Shown here piece by piece: positions 44,657 to 54,293 of a stretch of 64,000 nucleotides of DNA. A program made the position numbers and the translations under genes. Numbering within the stretch: position 1 is the stretch's first letter; each line of letters begins with the position of its first letter. This stretch comes from Pseudomonadota bacterium (GTDB taxonomy: Bacteria > Pseudomonadota > Gammaproteobacteria > Pseudomonadales > Oceanobacteraceae), in contig JAIXHJ010000017.1 in assembly GCA_030145845.1 (NCBI GenBank), positions 40,878 to 104,877 on the forward strand. The letters are read 5' to 3'. The notes under the pieces were generated by a model. It worked only from the letters and a program-made list of their open reading frames with translations. It ran no database searches and was not told where the DNA came from.

Positions 44657-45643
44657 TCAGTCAAACGGCTGCGGTTTGGGGGTGGCGTCAGTGGACGGCG
44701 GCAGGATCGGCAGCAGGAACTGCGGCTGATCACCGGTCAGGGTTTTCAGGAAGGCTACGATTTTGGCATTTTCGTCCTTGCTGAACTGACGCCCCAGCTG
44801 CAGGCGGCCCATGATATCCACCGCGTCGGTCAGGGTTGCGGCTTCACCGTCATGGAAGTACGGGTAGGTCATTTCCACATTACGCAGGGTCGGCACCTTG
44901 AACTTCATGCGGTCGGCATCTTTACCGGTCACACCAGCCAGACCTTCGGCTTTGTTTTTGGTTTCGTAAGCCGCCACCAGACCCATTTTCTGGAACGAAG
45001 TACCGCCGACCGCCGGGCCATTGTGACAGGCGACACAGCCGGAGTTCTTGAACAGCTCATAGCCTTCTTTTTCGCTCTGGGTAATCGCATCCGCATCGCC
45101 CAGCAGCCACTGGTCAAACGGCGAATTCGGGGTCACCAGGGTTTTCTCGAATTCCGCGATGGCGTCCGTCACTTCATCGATATTCAGCTCCTGAGTGCCG
45201 AACACCTGTCTGAATTCATTGACGTAACCGGGAATGGACTTCAGCACATCCACCGCCAGCGTATGGGTAAAGGCCATCTCACCCGGGTTGGCAATCGGAC
45301 CACCGGCCTGCTCTTTCAGGTCGGCGGCCCGGCCATCCCAGAACTGCGCCACGTTCATACTGGAATTGAGCACAGTCGGTGAGTTAATCGGCCCCTGCGT
45401 CCAGTTATGGCCGATGGACGTTTTCAGGTTGTCTGTCCCGCCCATGCTCAGGTTGTGGCAGGAATTACAGGAAATAAACCCGGACTTCGACAGGCGCGGA
45501 TCAAAGTACAGTTTCTTACCCAGCTCAACTTTGGCCAGATTGATTGCCTTTACCGGTTCAATGGGCTGAATCGGCTCAGCAGCCGTGGCCAGTCCGGTGA
45601 GGCCAGATAACATCACAGCAGCGATCAGTGTTGGTGTTTTCAT
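44657..45643 (-). CDS. ccpA: di-haem cytochrome c peroxidase (CcpA/MauG family)
   Basis: A 328-residue periplasmic protein with an N-terminal Sec signal peptide ending near residue 22 (GLATAAEPI). Two haem c attachment sites are present: CNSCH (near residue 59) and CVACH (near 199). Other family segments are [34 protein letters not shown] and [16 protein letters not shown]. It reduces hydrogen peroxide with electrons from small cytochromes. It is transcribed alone, divergent from dauA. Confidence 0.92.
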   Translation of the reverse strand: MKTPTLIAAVMLSGLTGLATAAEPIQPIEPVKAINLAKVELGKKLYFDPRLSKSGFISCNSCHNLSMGGTDNLKTSIGHNWTQGPINSPTVLNSSMNVAQFWDGRAADLKEQAGGPIANPGEMAFTHTLAVDVLKSIPGYVNEFRQVFGTQELNIDEVTDAIAEFEKTLVTPNSPFDQWLLGDADAITQSEKEGYELFKNSGCVACHNGPAVGGTSFQKMGLVAAYETKNKAEGLAGVTGKDADRMKFKVPTLRNVEMTYPYFHDGEAATLTDAVDIMGRLQLGRQFSKDENAKIVAFLKTLTGDQPQFLLPILPPSTDATPKPQPFD

Positions 45644-45821
45644 CTCTCTCTCCCTTATCTGTTCAGCGCAGCAATCCGGTGTCGGGACGCCGTCTCATTC
45701 CTGCACAGTCATACAGCTTAGTCCGACTATAGATAGGTGTATCAACGGAACATTGAGCGAGGTCATGAATCCTTCCGGTAGCAGAGAAAAGCGTCGTCCC
45801 CTGTCCACCCCGCCGATGTTG

Positions 45822-45827
45822 TATAAT
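45822..45827 (+). promoter_or_regulatory. TATAAT -10 box of dauA
   Basis: A perfect TATAAT lies 33 bp before the ATG at 45861. The -35 region about 17 bp upstream is weak (CCTGTC). Its position inside the longer open frame argues against starts upstream of 45861. Confidence 0.55.
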
Positions 45828-45860
45828 CCCCCGCCTTCACTCTGGCCTGGACATTCTGGT

Positions 45861-47585
45861 ATGCCTCACCGCGCCCACCTGTTTTCCCTGCGCATCGCCA
45901 ACGCCCTGCGTGAATCACTGAAAGAATCGCCGTATAACGCCGGCCGCTTCGGCAAGGATCTGATTGCCGGTATCACCGTCGGCATCATCGCCATTCCGCT
46001 GTCGATGGCACTGGCCATCGCCAGTGGCGTAGCGCCGCAGTACGGTCTGTACACGGCCATGATCGCCGGTTTCCTGATCGCCCTGACCGGTGGTTCACGC
46101 TTCAGCATCTCCGGCCCGACTGCCGCCTTTGTGGTGATCCTGTACCCGATTGCGGAAAAATTCGGTCTTGGTGGCCTGCTGATCGCCACCCTGCTGTCCG
46201 GCATCATTCTCATCATCATGGCCTTTGCCCGCCTTGGCCGTTTTATTGAATACATTCCGGAATCGGTAACGCTGGGCTTTACCTCAGGTATCGCCATCGT
46301 GATTGCCACTCTGCAGCTGAAAGATTTCTTCGGTCTGGAGTTTGAATACCCGGAAACCTACGTCGGCAAGGTGCAGGCGCTGGCCACCCATCTGCCCGCT
46401 TTTGACGGCGCCAGCCTTGCGGTGGGGGGCGCAACCTTTGCCACGCTGCTGATCTGGCGCCGGTTCAGTACGCTGCCGCCACATATTCCGGCGCTGCTGG
46501 TCGGTGTTCTGGTGGCCTGGCTGCTGGGGATGCAGGGCCATGAGGTGGAAACCATCGGCAGCCGTTTCAGCTATCTGCTGCCGGACGGCAGTCAGGGCCA
46601 GGGCATTCCGCCGATCCTGCCTGAGTTCGTCTGGCCGTGGAATCAGCCCGGCGCGGATGGGCAGCCCATCGGTCTGTCCTGGCAGTTACTGGAGCTGCTG
46701 ATTCCGGCCGCCTTTTCCATCGCCATGCTGGGGGCCATTGAATCCCTGCTCTGCGCCGTGGTGCTGGATGGCATGACCAACACCCGCCACAGCGCCAACA
46801 GCGAACTGCTGGGTCAGGGCATCGGCAACATCGTGGCGCCGTTTTTTGGTGGCATCACCGCCACCGCCGCCATCGCCCGTTCGGCGGCCAATGTGCGTGC
46901 CGGCGGCGTTACTCCGGTCGCAGCCATGATTCATGCCCTGGTGGTGATGGCCGGCCTGCTGGTACTGGCACCCCTGCTGGCACATCTGCCGATGGCTTCC
47001 ATGGCCGCGCTGCTGTTACTGGTGGCGTGGAATATCGCCGAAGCCGACAAGGTGGTGCATTTCTTCCGCACCGCACCGCGCGGCGATGTCCTGGTGCTGG
47101 CCACCTGCCTCGGCCTGACCGTGCTGTTCGATATGGTGATCGCCATCGGCGTCGGTATTGTGCTGGCTTCGCTGCTGTTTATGCGTGATATCTCGGAAAT
47201 GACCCGCATCAGTGACATCAGCGGTTACCGCCGGCTGGTGCCGGATACCCTGCCACAGGACTGGAAAGTGTGGAAAATCAGCGGCCCGCTGTTCTTTGCC
47301 GCCGCCGACCGGGTGTTTGCTGAATTACGTCAGGAAAACCGCTACAGCCGGGGCGTGATTCTGTATATGGATGGCGTGCCGATTCTTGATGCCGGCGGCC
47401 TCGCCGCGCTGATGAAGTTCCTCGGCGTCTGCCGCAGCCACGGCATTGAAGTGCGCATTGCCGACCTGCAGTTCCAGCCACTGAAAACCATCGCCCGTTC
47501 GGGGCTGCAGCCGGAAGAAGGGGTGCTGCGCTTCAGTCCGTCGCTGAAGGATGCCCTCGAACAGCTGCCGGCCAGCGCCGGCTGA
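45861..47585 (+). CDS. dauA: SulP-family transporter DauA (C4-dicarboxylate type)
   Basis: A 574-residue inner-membrane carrier closely resembling E. coli DauA/YchM. Diagnostic stretches include [40 protein letters not shown], and [25 protein letters not shown] domain occupies the C-terminus ([15 protein letters not shown] and [14 protein letters not shown]). E. coli DauA imports succinate at acidic pH and affects other dicarboxylate carriers; SulP relatives also carry bicarbonate or sulfate. I chose ATG at 45861 because it matches the family N-terminus and has a -10 box before it, though its ribosome site is weak. Confidence 0.9.
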   Translation: MPHRAHLFSLRIANALRESLKESPYNAGRFGKDLIAGITVGIIAIPLSMALAIASGVAPQYGLYTAMIAGFLIALTGGSRFSISGPTAAFVVILYPIAEKFGLGGLLIATLLSGIILIIMAFARLGRFIEYIPESVTLGFTSGIAIVIATLQLKDFFGLEFEYPETYVGKVQALATHLPAFDGASLAVGGATFATLLIWRRFSTLPPHIPALLVGVLVAWLLGMQGHEVETIGSRFSYLLPDGSQGQGIPPILPEFVWPWNQPGADGQPIGLSWQLLELLIPAAFSIAMLGAIESLLCAVVLDGMTNTRHSANSELLGQGIGNIVAPFFGGITATAAIARSAANVRAGGVTPVAAMIHALVVMAGLLVLAPLLAHLPMASMAALLLLVAWNIAEADKVVHFFRTAPRGDVLVLATCLGLTVLFDMVIAIGVGIVLASLLFMRDISEMTRISDISGYRRLVPDTLPQDWKVWKISGPLFFAAADRVFAELRQENRYSRGVILYMDGVPILDAGGLAALMKFLGVCRSHGIEVRIADLQFQPLKTIARSGLQPEEGVLRFSPSLKDALEQLPASAG

Positions 47586-47587
47586 CG

Positions 47588-48616
47588 TCAGCAGGATGCC
47601 GGCCGCACACCGTCGCGGAAGCGGCCCGGCGTTATCCCGCGCGAGCGGTTGAAAGCATGACTGAAACTGGAAGCACTGCTGAAGCCTGACTGCTCCGCCG
47701 CCGCTTTCACACTTTGCCCCTGACGCAGCAGGGCTTCGGCTTTTTCCAGCCGGCACTCGCTGACCAGATCGCGCCAGCACCAGCCTTCTTTTTCCAGATG
47801 CCGGCCCAGCGTGCGCTGTGACATACACAGCTGGCCGGCAACCGCCGCCATATCCGGCAGTTCCGGCAGCGATGCCGCAATCAGCCGGCGCAGCTTATCA
47901 ATCAGGTTATCAGCGGTGGCCTGACTGCTGCCGGTACAACCCGCTTCACAGGCTCCGGCTGCAACCGGATTCGCCATGGGCATCGGCAGCTGCAGTTGCC
48001 CGGCATCGCCGATAAAACAGTGCCGGTCCGCCTGCTCGTACACAGGGCAGGCAAAATAAGCACTGATCTCATCCATCGCCGGCAAACGCGGGAAATTCAG
48101 CTGCACCGCCCGCACATTGCGTGGCTGCTGCGGCATCACCTCATCCTGCAGGGCACCGATGATGCCCAGCTCACGACCGATAATAAAACGCTCCTGCGCC
48201 GCCGATACCGGCAGCGCACAGCTGAGAGCGACCAGCACATCCGCGCGCTCAACGCGGAAACTGATGCGGGTGATGTTATCCACCGACGCCAGATAACGTT
48301 CGATCAGCAGCATCGCCGCACGGATATCACGGCTGGTAAGAATCCCCAGCCCCAGCAGGCCGAGACTGGCCAATTGGTAGCCCAGCCCGGCGCGGAAGCC
48401 GAGCTGCAGAGGCTCACCGGCACAGCCACAGTAATTGGCAATCATCTGCAGCTCCTGCTGCGGTGTGACATCCACTGTCCCCTGACGCAGAAGTGGCACA
48501 GTCAGTCCGGTTCCGTTAAGCAGCACATCAGCCGGTATGGACAGAGCTTCAGCCTGCTGCAGCATGATGGCGCTGCTGGCCAGCCCCAGCCCGGGTGAAC
48601 GCAGTCTGGTGATCAT
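47588..48616 (-). CDS. AraC-family transcriptional regulator
   Basis: A 342-residue regulator with an N-terminal arabinose-binding-like domain (about residues 20-200) and a C-terminal AraC double HTH (MSQRTLGRHLEKEGWCWRDL and GFSSASSFSHAFNRSRGITP). It converges on dauA with a 2-bp gap and is divergent from the secreted S15-type hydrolase gene, so it likely regulates that gene. ATG at 48616 is preferred over an upstream in-frame start at 48661 because it fits the family N-terminus; both have weak ribosome sites. Confidence 0.88.
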   Translation of the reverse strand: MITRLRSPGLGLASSAIMLQQAEALSIPADVLLNGTGLTVPLLRQGTVDVTPQQELQMIANYCGCAGEPLQLGFRAGLGYQLASLGLLGLGILTSRDIRAAMLLIERYLASVDNITRISFRVERADVLVALSCALPVSAAQERFIIGRELGIIGALQDEVMPQQPRNVRAVQLNFPRLPAMDEISAYFACPVYEQADRHCFIGDAGQLQLPMPMANPVAAGACEAGCTGSSQATADNLIDKLRRLIAASLPELPDMAAVAGQLCMSQRTLGRHLEKEGWCWRDLVSECRLEKAEALLRQGQSVKAAAEQSGFSSASSFSHAFNRSRGITPGRFRDGVRPASC

Positions 48617-48790
48617 CGGGTCATACTCAGTTGTTATTTTTATCAGATACCTTCGTACCAATATCTGTCCTGTCAGAACATGCCGCTGTCCGCTCAGAGC
48701 ATTTCCTTCCCTCGCAGCCGGGCATAGGTTTATGCGCTCAGCAGGCCACTGGTCTGCCCATTTAAAACAAAAATAAGCATGGGATATATC

Positions 48791-50431
48791 ATGAAAAAAG
48801 CCATTATCGGGCTCTGCACCCTGGGCGCGCTGAGCGCTCCTCAGGTGCAGGCCGAATCCGCTCTGTTTCCTGCCTTTTCACTGGTCGCCGGCATCCTCAA
48901 TCAGGGTGTATTCCCGGAGTCGGATCTCTATACCACCGATGACGACATCATCATCACCGCCGACGACGGAGTTGAACTGGCCGCCAATGTGTTCGTCCCG
49001 ACCAGCGCCAGTGGCCCCTGCCCGGCGGTCATTTTTATCAACAGCTGGGCACTGAACGAATACGAATACCTGACCGAGGCGGCACGCTTCGCGGAAGAAG
49101 GCTATGTGGTGCTGAGCTATTCCACCCGCGGCTTCGGCACCTCCGGCGGACAGATCGATACCGCAGGGCCGCTGGATATGGCTGACCTGAGCAATGTGAT
49201 CGATTATCTGATCACCCATTTTGATGTCGACCCGAATGCCATCGGCACCGCCGGCATTTCCTATGGTTCCGGCATCAGCCTGCTGGGCGCCGCCCATGAT
49301 CCGCGTATCAGCGCGGTAGCGGCCATGAGTACCTGGGGCAGTCTGCGGGAATCCCTGTACGGTAATGAAACACCGCGCCAGGTGTGGGGCGAACTGCTGA
49401 CACTGACGTCAGAGCTGATCGGTAATCCGGATCCGGTGATAGAACAGACCTGGAACAACGTACTCAATCGTGAAAATCTGGCTGAGGTGTATGCCTGGAC
49501 TGATCAGCGTTCACCGCTGAATTACGTCGACCAGATCAATGCCAACGGCACGGCGGTATATATCTCCCAGAACTGGGGCGATAACCTGTTCCAGCCCAAC
49601 AGTGTGCTGGAACTGTTTTCACAGCTGACGGTGGCAAAACACATTGACCTGCAGGCCGGTACTCATGCCGGAGCTGAAATCGGCGGCCTGCTCGGTGATG
49701 GCGATACCCACGTACTGAATAATATGCACCGCTGGTTTGCCGAACACCTGAAAGGGGAAAGCGGCGCCATGGAAGGCCAGAAGCCGGTGCATATGAAAGT
49801 GAAATTCAGCGACCATTATGAAGAATTCGATGAATTCCCGGTCGCCGACGCCAGCGCAGAAACCTACTATCTGAAACCACGGGGCCTGCTCAGCAACGGC
49901 GACCTGAGTGATACCCCCTATCAGAGCTGGTTTGCCGCCGATAACAACATCAACTCCCTGCTGGATACCGTCGCCTCGACCCAGATTCCGCTGGCGTCAC
50001 AGATTTTTGAACAGCTGGATATTCCCGTCACCGCCACCATGTCACTTATCAGCCGCCCTAACGGCATTCAGTTTGAAGGCAACTGGCTCGGCAGCGACAT
50101 GAAAATCCGCGGCAACCCGGAACTGAGCCTGATGATCCAGCCGAAAGATGAAACGGTACAGCTGGTCGCTTACCTCTACGATGTTAACCTGCTGGGTGTC
50201 GGCAAACTGATTACGCACAAGCCTTACACCCTGCATGACGCCAGCGTGGGCAGCAAAACCCGCATCAGCTTCCCGCTGACCACCACCGCCTACGATATTC
50301 CGGCCGGCCACCGGGCAGTGCTGGTTATTGATACGCAGGATCTGCTGTATGCCAAACCGGATGGTTTCTACTCCGTCGATTTTGAATTCAGCAATAATGA
50401 ACAGTCGACACTGACACTGCCCGTGCTGTGA
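48791..50431 (+). CDS. secreted alpha/beta hydrolase of the S15 / CocE-NonD family
   Basis: A 546-residue protein with an N-terminal Sec signal peptide (about residues 1-21, cleaved after VQA). The nucleophile elbow is GISYG with Ser157 (TAGISYGSG). The early FINSWALNEYEYLTEA and SYSTRGFGTSGG match X-Pro dipeptidyl-peptidase/cocaine-esterase-like enzymes, and AGTHAGAEIGG likely holds the catalytic His. A C-terminal beta-sandwich (about 400-546) is as in this family. The substrate may be an ester or peptide; I cannot decide. GGGAT precedes the ATG at 48791. A strong terminator follows. Confidence 0.82.
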   Translation: MKKAIIGLCTLGALSAPQVQAESALFPAFSLVAGILNQGVFPESDLYTTDDDIIITADDGVELAANVFVPTSASGPCPAVIFINSWALNEYEYLTEAARFAEEGYVVLSYSTRGFGTSGGQIDTAGPLDMADLSNVIDYLITHFDVDPNAIGTAGISYGSGISLLGAAHDPRISAVAAMSTWGSLRESLYGNETPRQVWGELLTLTSELIGNPDPVIEQTWNNVLNRENLAEVYAWTDQRSPLNYVDQINANGTAVYISQNWGDNLFQPNSVLELFSQLTVAKHIDLQAGTHAGAEIGGLLGDGDTHVLNNMHRWFAEHLKGESGAMEGQKPVHMKVKFSDHYEEFDEFPVADASAETYYLKPRGLLSNGDLSDTPYQSWFAADNNINSLLDTVASTQIPLASQIFEQLDIPVTATMSLISRPNGIQFEGNWLGSDMKIRGNPELSLMIQPKDETVQLVAYLYDVNLLGVGKLITHKPYTLHDASVGSKTRISFPLTTTAYDIPAGHRAVLVIDTQDLLYAKPDGFYSVDFEFSNNEQSTLTLPVL

Positions 50432-50458
50432 CAGACAGCAGAATAAAAACGTAAACAT

Positions 50459-50491
50459 AACAACAGCGGCCACGGCCGCTGTTGTTATTTT
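50459..50491 (+). terminator. rho-independent terminator after the S15-type hydrolase
   Basis: AACAACAGCGGCC (50459-50471) pairs perfectly over 13 bp with GGCCGCTGTTGTT (50474-50486), followed by ATTTTT. It is 28 bp after the stop codon. Confidence 0.9.
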
Positions 50492-50569
50492 TCCATGATA
50501 GTTAAATTATTTTCCGGCCGGATAGCGAAAATCTCCTTGCTGCCAGAAACATCAGGAAATAAAAAATAT

Positions 50570-50713
50570 TTAAAAAAGGACGACCATCAGAATAAAAAAC
50601 AGACGATCTGCCAACGAATTATTGGCAGCGGGTGAAAATAAAAAAATTACAATAAAAATCCCAACCAAGACGGGCAACAGAAATACTTCACGAAATAAAA
50701 TACGGCATGCCAT
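50570..50713 (-). CDS. possible 47-aa membrane protein downstream of eutR
   Basis: I do not recognise it. From ATG at 50713 it encodes 47 residues with two hydrophobic segments (VFLLPVLVGIFIVIFLF and LFFILMVVLF) around a short polar turn. No good ribosome site precedes the ATG. A/T-rich DNA easily yields hydrophobic frames, so this may be chance. If real it would be co-transcribed behind eutR. Confidence 0.25.
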   Translation of the reverse strand: MACRILFREVFLLPVLVGIFIVIFLFSPAANNSLADRLFFILMVVLF

Positions 50714-50771
50714 TATTATTTTTACAGGGCACAGCCAGCGGCCCGCGGAAAGCCACCTCATCAGCCCACAC

Positions 50772-51722
50772 TTACTTTGCCCGCCCTGTCGTCTGCGACG
50801 GGTTTTCACCAAACAGTTCTTTGTAGTCGTGCGCAAACTGACCGGCATGCCAGAACCCCCAGCGGGCAGCCGTTGCGGCAATGGTACGTTCGCTGTTACC
50901 GCCGGCAAGCAGTTCACGACGCACATGGTTCAGGCGTGAGACCCGCAGAAAACGCAGCGGGCTGATGCCCAGTACCGTCTCAAAACTGTATTGCAGAGTG
51001 CGGCGGCTGACGTGGGTAAGTTCACACAGACCGGTGATGGTCACATCAGCGGAGGGGTATTCATGCAGATAATCCTGTACCTGCTGTACCACCGCCCGGC
51101 GCCGGCTCCAGGCTGCGGTTTCCCGTTTCGCCGGCCGTTCCTGCTGTAACACTTCAAGCACGGTCGTGAGGAACATATCCTGCTGATGCCCCCCGGCCAT
51201 GGAGGCATAACCCGGCTGCAGCTGCCGCGACAGCATAAAACGCAGGCGGTTGAGTTTTTCCGGGTCCCAGCCAAAGCGTGCTGCCGACCACATGCCGGCA
51301 TCCACCTCTATCTGTTGCCGGCGGGCGGTGTCGAGCAGTGCTTCATGACTGACCACCACGCCATAAATATCGAAATTCTCCGGCGTGATCAGTTCAAACT
51401 GACAATTCCCCGGGCGGCACATGATTTCATCCGCCGTGACCAGCTGGCCGTTGATGCGGCAGTCCTTGCGGTCGGCAGAAAATCCCAGCCACACCGAATC
51501 GGGCCATACGTTGCACTGCTGATGCAGCGCCTGACTGGTGTGCTCGCGGAATACCTGCAGGTGCGGAAACACCACTTCGTCGATACGGCCGTAAAAACGG
51601 CCGGCACTGATCTGGTCGTACTGCTGCTGCCAGTCACGCAGATTATGTGCATGCAGATCGGCATCGTTGGCTTCCATCACGCACCAGCTTGGTGCTTCAT
51701 TGTGGAACTGCTGCTGTCTCAT
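50772..51722 (-). CDS. eutR: AraC-family regulator EutR of ethanolamine use
   Basis: A 316-residue AraC-type regulator. The C-terminal double HTH is clear (GLCELTHVSRRTLQYSFETV and RWGFWHAGQFAHDYKELFGE), the latter close to EutR-type regulators. The N-terminal region (about residues 20-190) would sense the ligand. In enterics EutR activates the eut operon in response to ethanolamine plus adenosylcobalamin. Divergent placement across 202 bp from eutB supports the same role. No eut shell genes are present. Confidence 0.85.
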   Translation of the reverse strand: MRQQQFHNEAPSWCVMEANDADLHAHNLRDWQQQYDQISAGRFYGRIDEVVFPHLQVFREHTSQALHQQCNVWPDSVWLGFSADRKDCRINGQLVTADEIMCRPGNCQFELITPENFDIYGVVVSHEALLDTARRQQIEVDAGMWSAARFGWDPEKLNRLRFMLSRQLQPGYASMAGGHQQDMFLTTVLEVLQQERPAKRETAAWSRRRAVVQQVQDYLHEYPSADVTITGLCELTHVSRRTLQYSFETVLGISPLRFLRVSRLNHVRRELLAGGNSERTIAATAARWGFWHAGQFAHDYKELFGENPSQTTGRAK

Positions 51723-51924
51723 GGTCCGGCCCTCCCCGGATTTTTATTGATTCCCCGCCTAATAAGACCTGTAACCAATTGATAAATAATAATTTTTTAA
51801 TTCTTGCCAATTTTCGATAGTGGGCCGGAACGGTTCTGGCTCTCTACCCCGGTTATCAGGCATAGAAGGAACAGCAACTTTTATTCCTGATAGGAAACCC
51901 TGGTTGGATTTGTAAGGCGACTGA
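51723..51924. promoter_or_regulatory. eutR-eutB divergent control region
   Basis: A/T-rich near eutR (51780-51820). TATCAGG (51854-51860) pairs with CCTGATA (51886-51892), and AGGAA/TTCCT inside offers an alternative fold, giving a candidate leader structure for eutB. I see no B12-box consensus of a cobalamin riboswitch. The eutB ribosome site is AAGG, 9 bases before its ATG. Confidence 0.4.
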
Positions 51925-53352
51925 ATGAGCAAGACCTACCGCTACACCCTGGGCTCCCGTCAGTGGGAGTTCAGCAGCCTGAAAGAGCTGATGGCCAGAG
52001 CGACCCCCGCACGCTCCGGCGACCGGCTGGCAGGCGTCATTGCCCGTTCGGCGGAAGAACGGGCTGTGGCTCAGATGGCGCTGGCGGAAGTTCCGTTGAA
52101 AGACTTTCTCAATGAAGCCCTGATTCCTTACGAAGACGACGAAGTAACGCGACTGATCATGGATGATCACAATTCCATGGCCTTTGCTCCCATCTCCCAT
52201 TTAACCGTGGGTGATTTCCGCAACTGGCTGCTGTCCGATCATGCCGACAGTGCCATGCTGGCCCGGGTGCGTGATGGCATCACGCCGGAAATGGCGGCCG
52301 CCGTCAGCAAGATCATGCGCAATCAGGATCTGATTCTGGTGGCGCAGAAATGCCGCGTCACCACCGCGTTCCGCAATACCATTGGTTTACCGCAACGTTT
52401 ATCCACCCGCCTGCAGCCGAATCACCCGACCGATGATATGAACGGCATTGCCGCCAGTATTCTGGATGGTCTGCTGTATGGCAGCGGTGATGCCGTCATC
52501 GGCATTAACCCGGCCACCGATAATGTGGCACAGGCCACGCGCTTGATGAAGCTGATGGATGAGGTGATTTCGACCTATGAAATCCCGACTCAGTCCTGTG
52601 TGCTGACCCACGTTACCAACACCATGGAGTGTATGGAAAATGGCGCGCCGGTGGATCTGGTGTTTCAGTCCATCGGCGGCACCGAAGCCACCAATTCCAG
52701 TTTTGGTTTTAATCTGAATACGCTGGCTGAAGCGCAGCAGATGGCACTGGAATTAAAACGGGGCAGCGTCGGCAATAACGTCATGTATTTTGAAACCGGT
52801 CAGGGCAGTGCCCTGTCGGCCAACGCCCATCACGGCGTCGATCAGCAGACCTGCGAAGCACGCGCTTATGCCGTGGCACGCAAATTCAATCCGCTGCTGG
52901 TCAACACCGTGGTCGGTTTTATCGGTCCGGAATATTTATTCGACGGCAAAGAAATTATCCGTGCCGGACTGGAAGATCATTTCTGCGGCAAATTACTCGG
53001 CGTACCGATGGGTTGTGACGTGTGTTACACCAACCACGCCGAAGCCGACCAAAACGATATGGATAATCTGCTGACCCTGTTAAGCGCTGCCGGCTGTTCG
53101 TTTGTGATGGGCATTCCCGGCTCCGACGACATTATGCTGAATTATCAGACCACGTCTTTCCACGATGCTTTATATGTACGCCGTGTACTGGGGCTGGGCG
53201 CATCCCCGGAATTCGAAGCCTGGCTGGAAAAAATGCAGATCATGAGCGATGCCGCCAACGCGCGTCTGACCGATGCCCTGCCTCCGGCGTTTGCTTCGTC
53301 ACTGAAATCCCTGCCGGTCGGCAACCACGATGCGGAGCAGAAACATGGTTAA
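51925..53352 (+). CDS. eutB: ethanolamine ammonia-lyase large subunit
   Basis: A 475-residue catalytic subunit of the adenosylcobalamin-dependent lyase that converts ethanolamine to acetaldehyde and ammonia. The TIM-barrel core is recognisable from TLGSRQWEFSSLKELMARA at the start, CRVTTAFRNTIGLPQRLSTR, DVIGINPATDN-like GINPATDNVAQATRL, and MGCDVCYTNHAEADQNDMDN. Length is normal. The gene overlaps eutC by 8 nt. No acetaldehyde dehydrogenase, alcohol dehydrogenase or microcompartment shell gene accompanies it. Confidence 0.96.
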   Translation: MSKTYRYTLGSRQWEFSSLKELMARATPARSGDRLAGVIARSAEERAVAQMALAEVPLKDFLNEALIPYEDDEVTRLIMDDHNSMAFAPISHLTVGDFRNWLLSDHADSAMLARVRDGITPEMAAAVSKIMRNQDLILVAQKCRVTTAFRNTIGLPQRLSTRLQPNHPTDDMNGIAASILDGLLYGSGDAVIGINPATDNVAQATRLMKLMDEVISTYEIPTQSCVLTHVTNTMECMENGAPVDLVFQSIGGTEATNSSFGFNLNTLAEAQQMALELKRGSVGNNVMYFETGQGSALSANAHHGVDQQTCEARAYAVARKFNPLLVNTVVGFIGPEYLFDGKEIIRAGLEDHFCGKLLGVPMGCDVCYTNHAEADQNDMDNLLTLLSAAGCSFVMGIPGSDDIMLNYQTTSFHDALYVRRVLGLGASPEFEAWLEKMQIMSDAANARLTDALPPAFASSLKSLPVGNHDAEQKHG

Positions 53353-54226
53353 TCAGCCGGATCCGCAGAATAAAGAAACCAGCGAATGGCAGGGTGTGAT
53401 TGATAACCCCTGGCGCCGCCTGCGCCAGTTTACCGATGCCCGCATCGGTCTCGGCCGCAGTGGTGTGAGCCTGCCCACCCGGGAATTACTCGAATTTCAG
53501 CTGGCCCACGCCCAGGCGCGTGATGCAGTTCATACCCCGCTGGACTTCGCCACCCTGACCAGCGCGCTGGAAAAACTGGCACAGGAATTTTCCATTCTGA
53601 ATAAAGAGCGCCCTGCACTGGTGCACAGTCAGGCGGACGACCGGCTGGTGTATCTGCAGCGCCCGGATCTGGGCCGCCGCCTCAGTGAAGACTCGCGGCA
53701 AGTGTTGATAAAAAAACAGCAGACACCCGAAAAACCCTTCGATTTAACCATCGTCATTGCTGATGGCTTATCCGCCACCGCCATTGCCGAAAATGCACTG
53801 CCCTTTATCCGCGCACTGGCACAGGGCATGGCGCAGGAAAATGACAATATTTCGCTGGCACCCATCACTCTGGTTGAACAGGGACGGGTTGCCATAGGTG
53901 ACGATGTGGGCGAATTACTCAACGCCCGCGCCGTGCTGGTCATGATCGGGGAACGCCCCGGTCTCAGCTCGCCCGACAGCCTGGGCCTGTATCTGACGTG
54001 GGCCCCCCAGCGGGGACTCACCGACGACAAACGCAATTGTATTTCCAATGTGCGCAAAGCGGGGCTTTCTTACACAGAAGCAGTACGAAAATTGCTGTAC
54101 CTGTTGCATGAGGCCCGTCGCCTGCAATGTTCCGGTGTCGCTATCAAGGACCGTTCCGATGACAGCGTGATCGGAAACAGCAGTGGGCAGACAAGCTTTT
54201 TAATAACGTCCGGCGGCCAGGGCTGA
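53345..54226 (+). CDS. eutC: ethanolamine ammonia-lyase small subunit
   Basis: A 293-residue partner of EutB that helps bind adenosylcobalamin. DARIGLGRSGVSLPTRELLE near the N-terminus and FDLTIVIADGLSATAIAENA and later PDSLGLYLTWAPQRGLTDDK are family hallmarks. ATG at 53345 has GGAG 8 bases upstream and overlaps eutB by 8 nt. It lies 67 bp before the Amt-like gene. Confidence 0.95.
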   Translation: MVNQPDPQNKETSEWQGVIDNPWRRLRQFTDARIGLGRSGVSLPTRELLEFQLAHAQARDAVHTPLDFATLTSALEKLAQEFSILNKERPALVHSQADDRLVYLQRPDLGRRLSEDSRQVLIKKQQTPEKPFDLTIVIADGLSATAIAENALPFIRALAQGMAQENDNISLAPITLVEQGRVAIGDDVGELLNARAVLVMIGERPGLSSPDSLGLYLTWAPQRGLTDDKRNCISNVRKAGLSYTEAVRKLLYLLHEARRLQCSGVAIKDRSDDSVIGNSSGQTSFLITSGGQG

Positions 54227-54293
54227 CCGGCGAATAACTATATAAAGAATGGAAAACACCTTTTTAACTTCAACAGAAACAGAGGACTAAACG

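Larger units (their letters stand above)
50432..50771. other. 340-bp A/T-rich gap between the hydrolase and eutR, with a possible small membrane ORF
   Basis: The left end holds the terminator at 50459-50491. The rest is A/T-rich with many A- and T-runs, lower in GC than either neighbour. A 47-codon hydrophobic frame on the minus strand (50570-50713) is listed separately. A small inverted repeat TGCCAA/TTGGCA lies at about 50611-50629. Confidence 0.4.

Noticed and set aside
45585..45860. 92-codon N-terminal extension of dauA
   Set aside because: It overlaps the divergent ccpA start and the TATAAT box, does not resemble the DauA N-terminus, and the family start matches ATG at 45861.
51723..51924. 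cobalamin riboswitch before eutB
   Set aside because: No B12-box-like conserved sequence is visible; only short inverted repeats.
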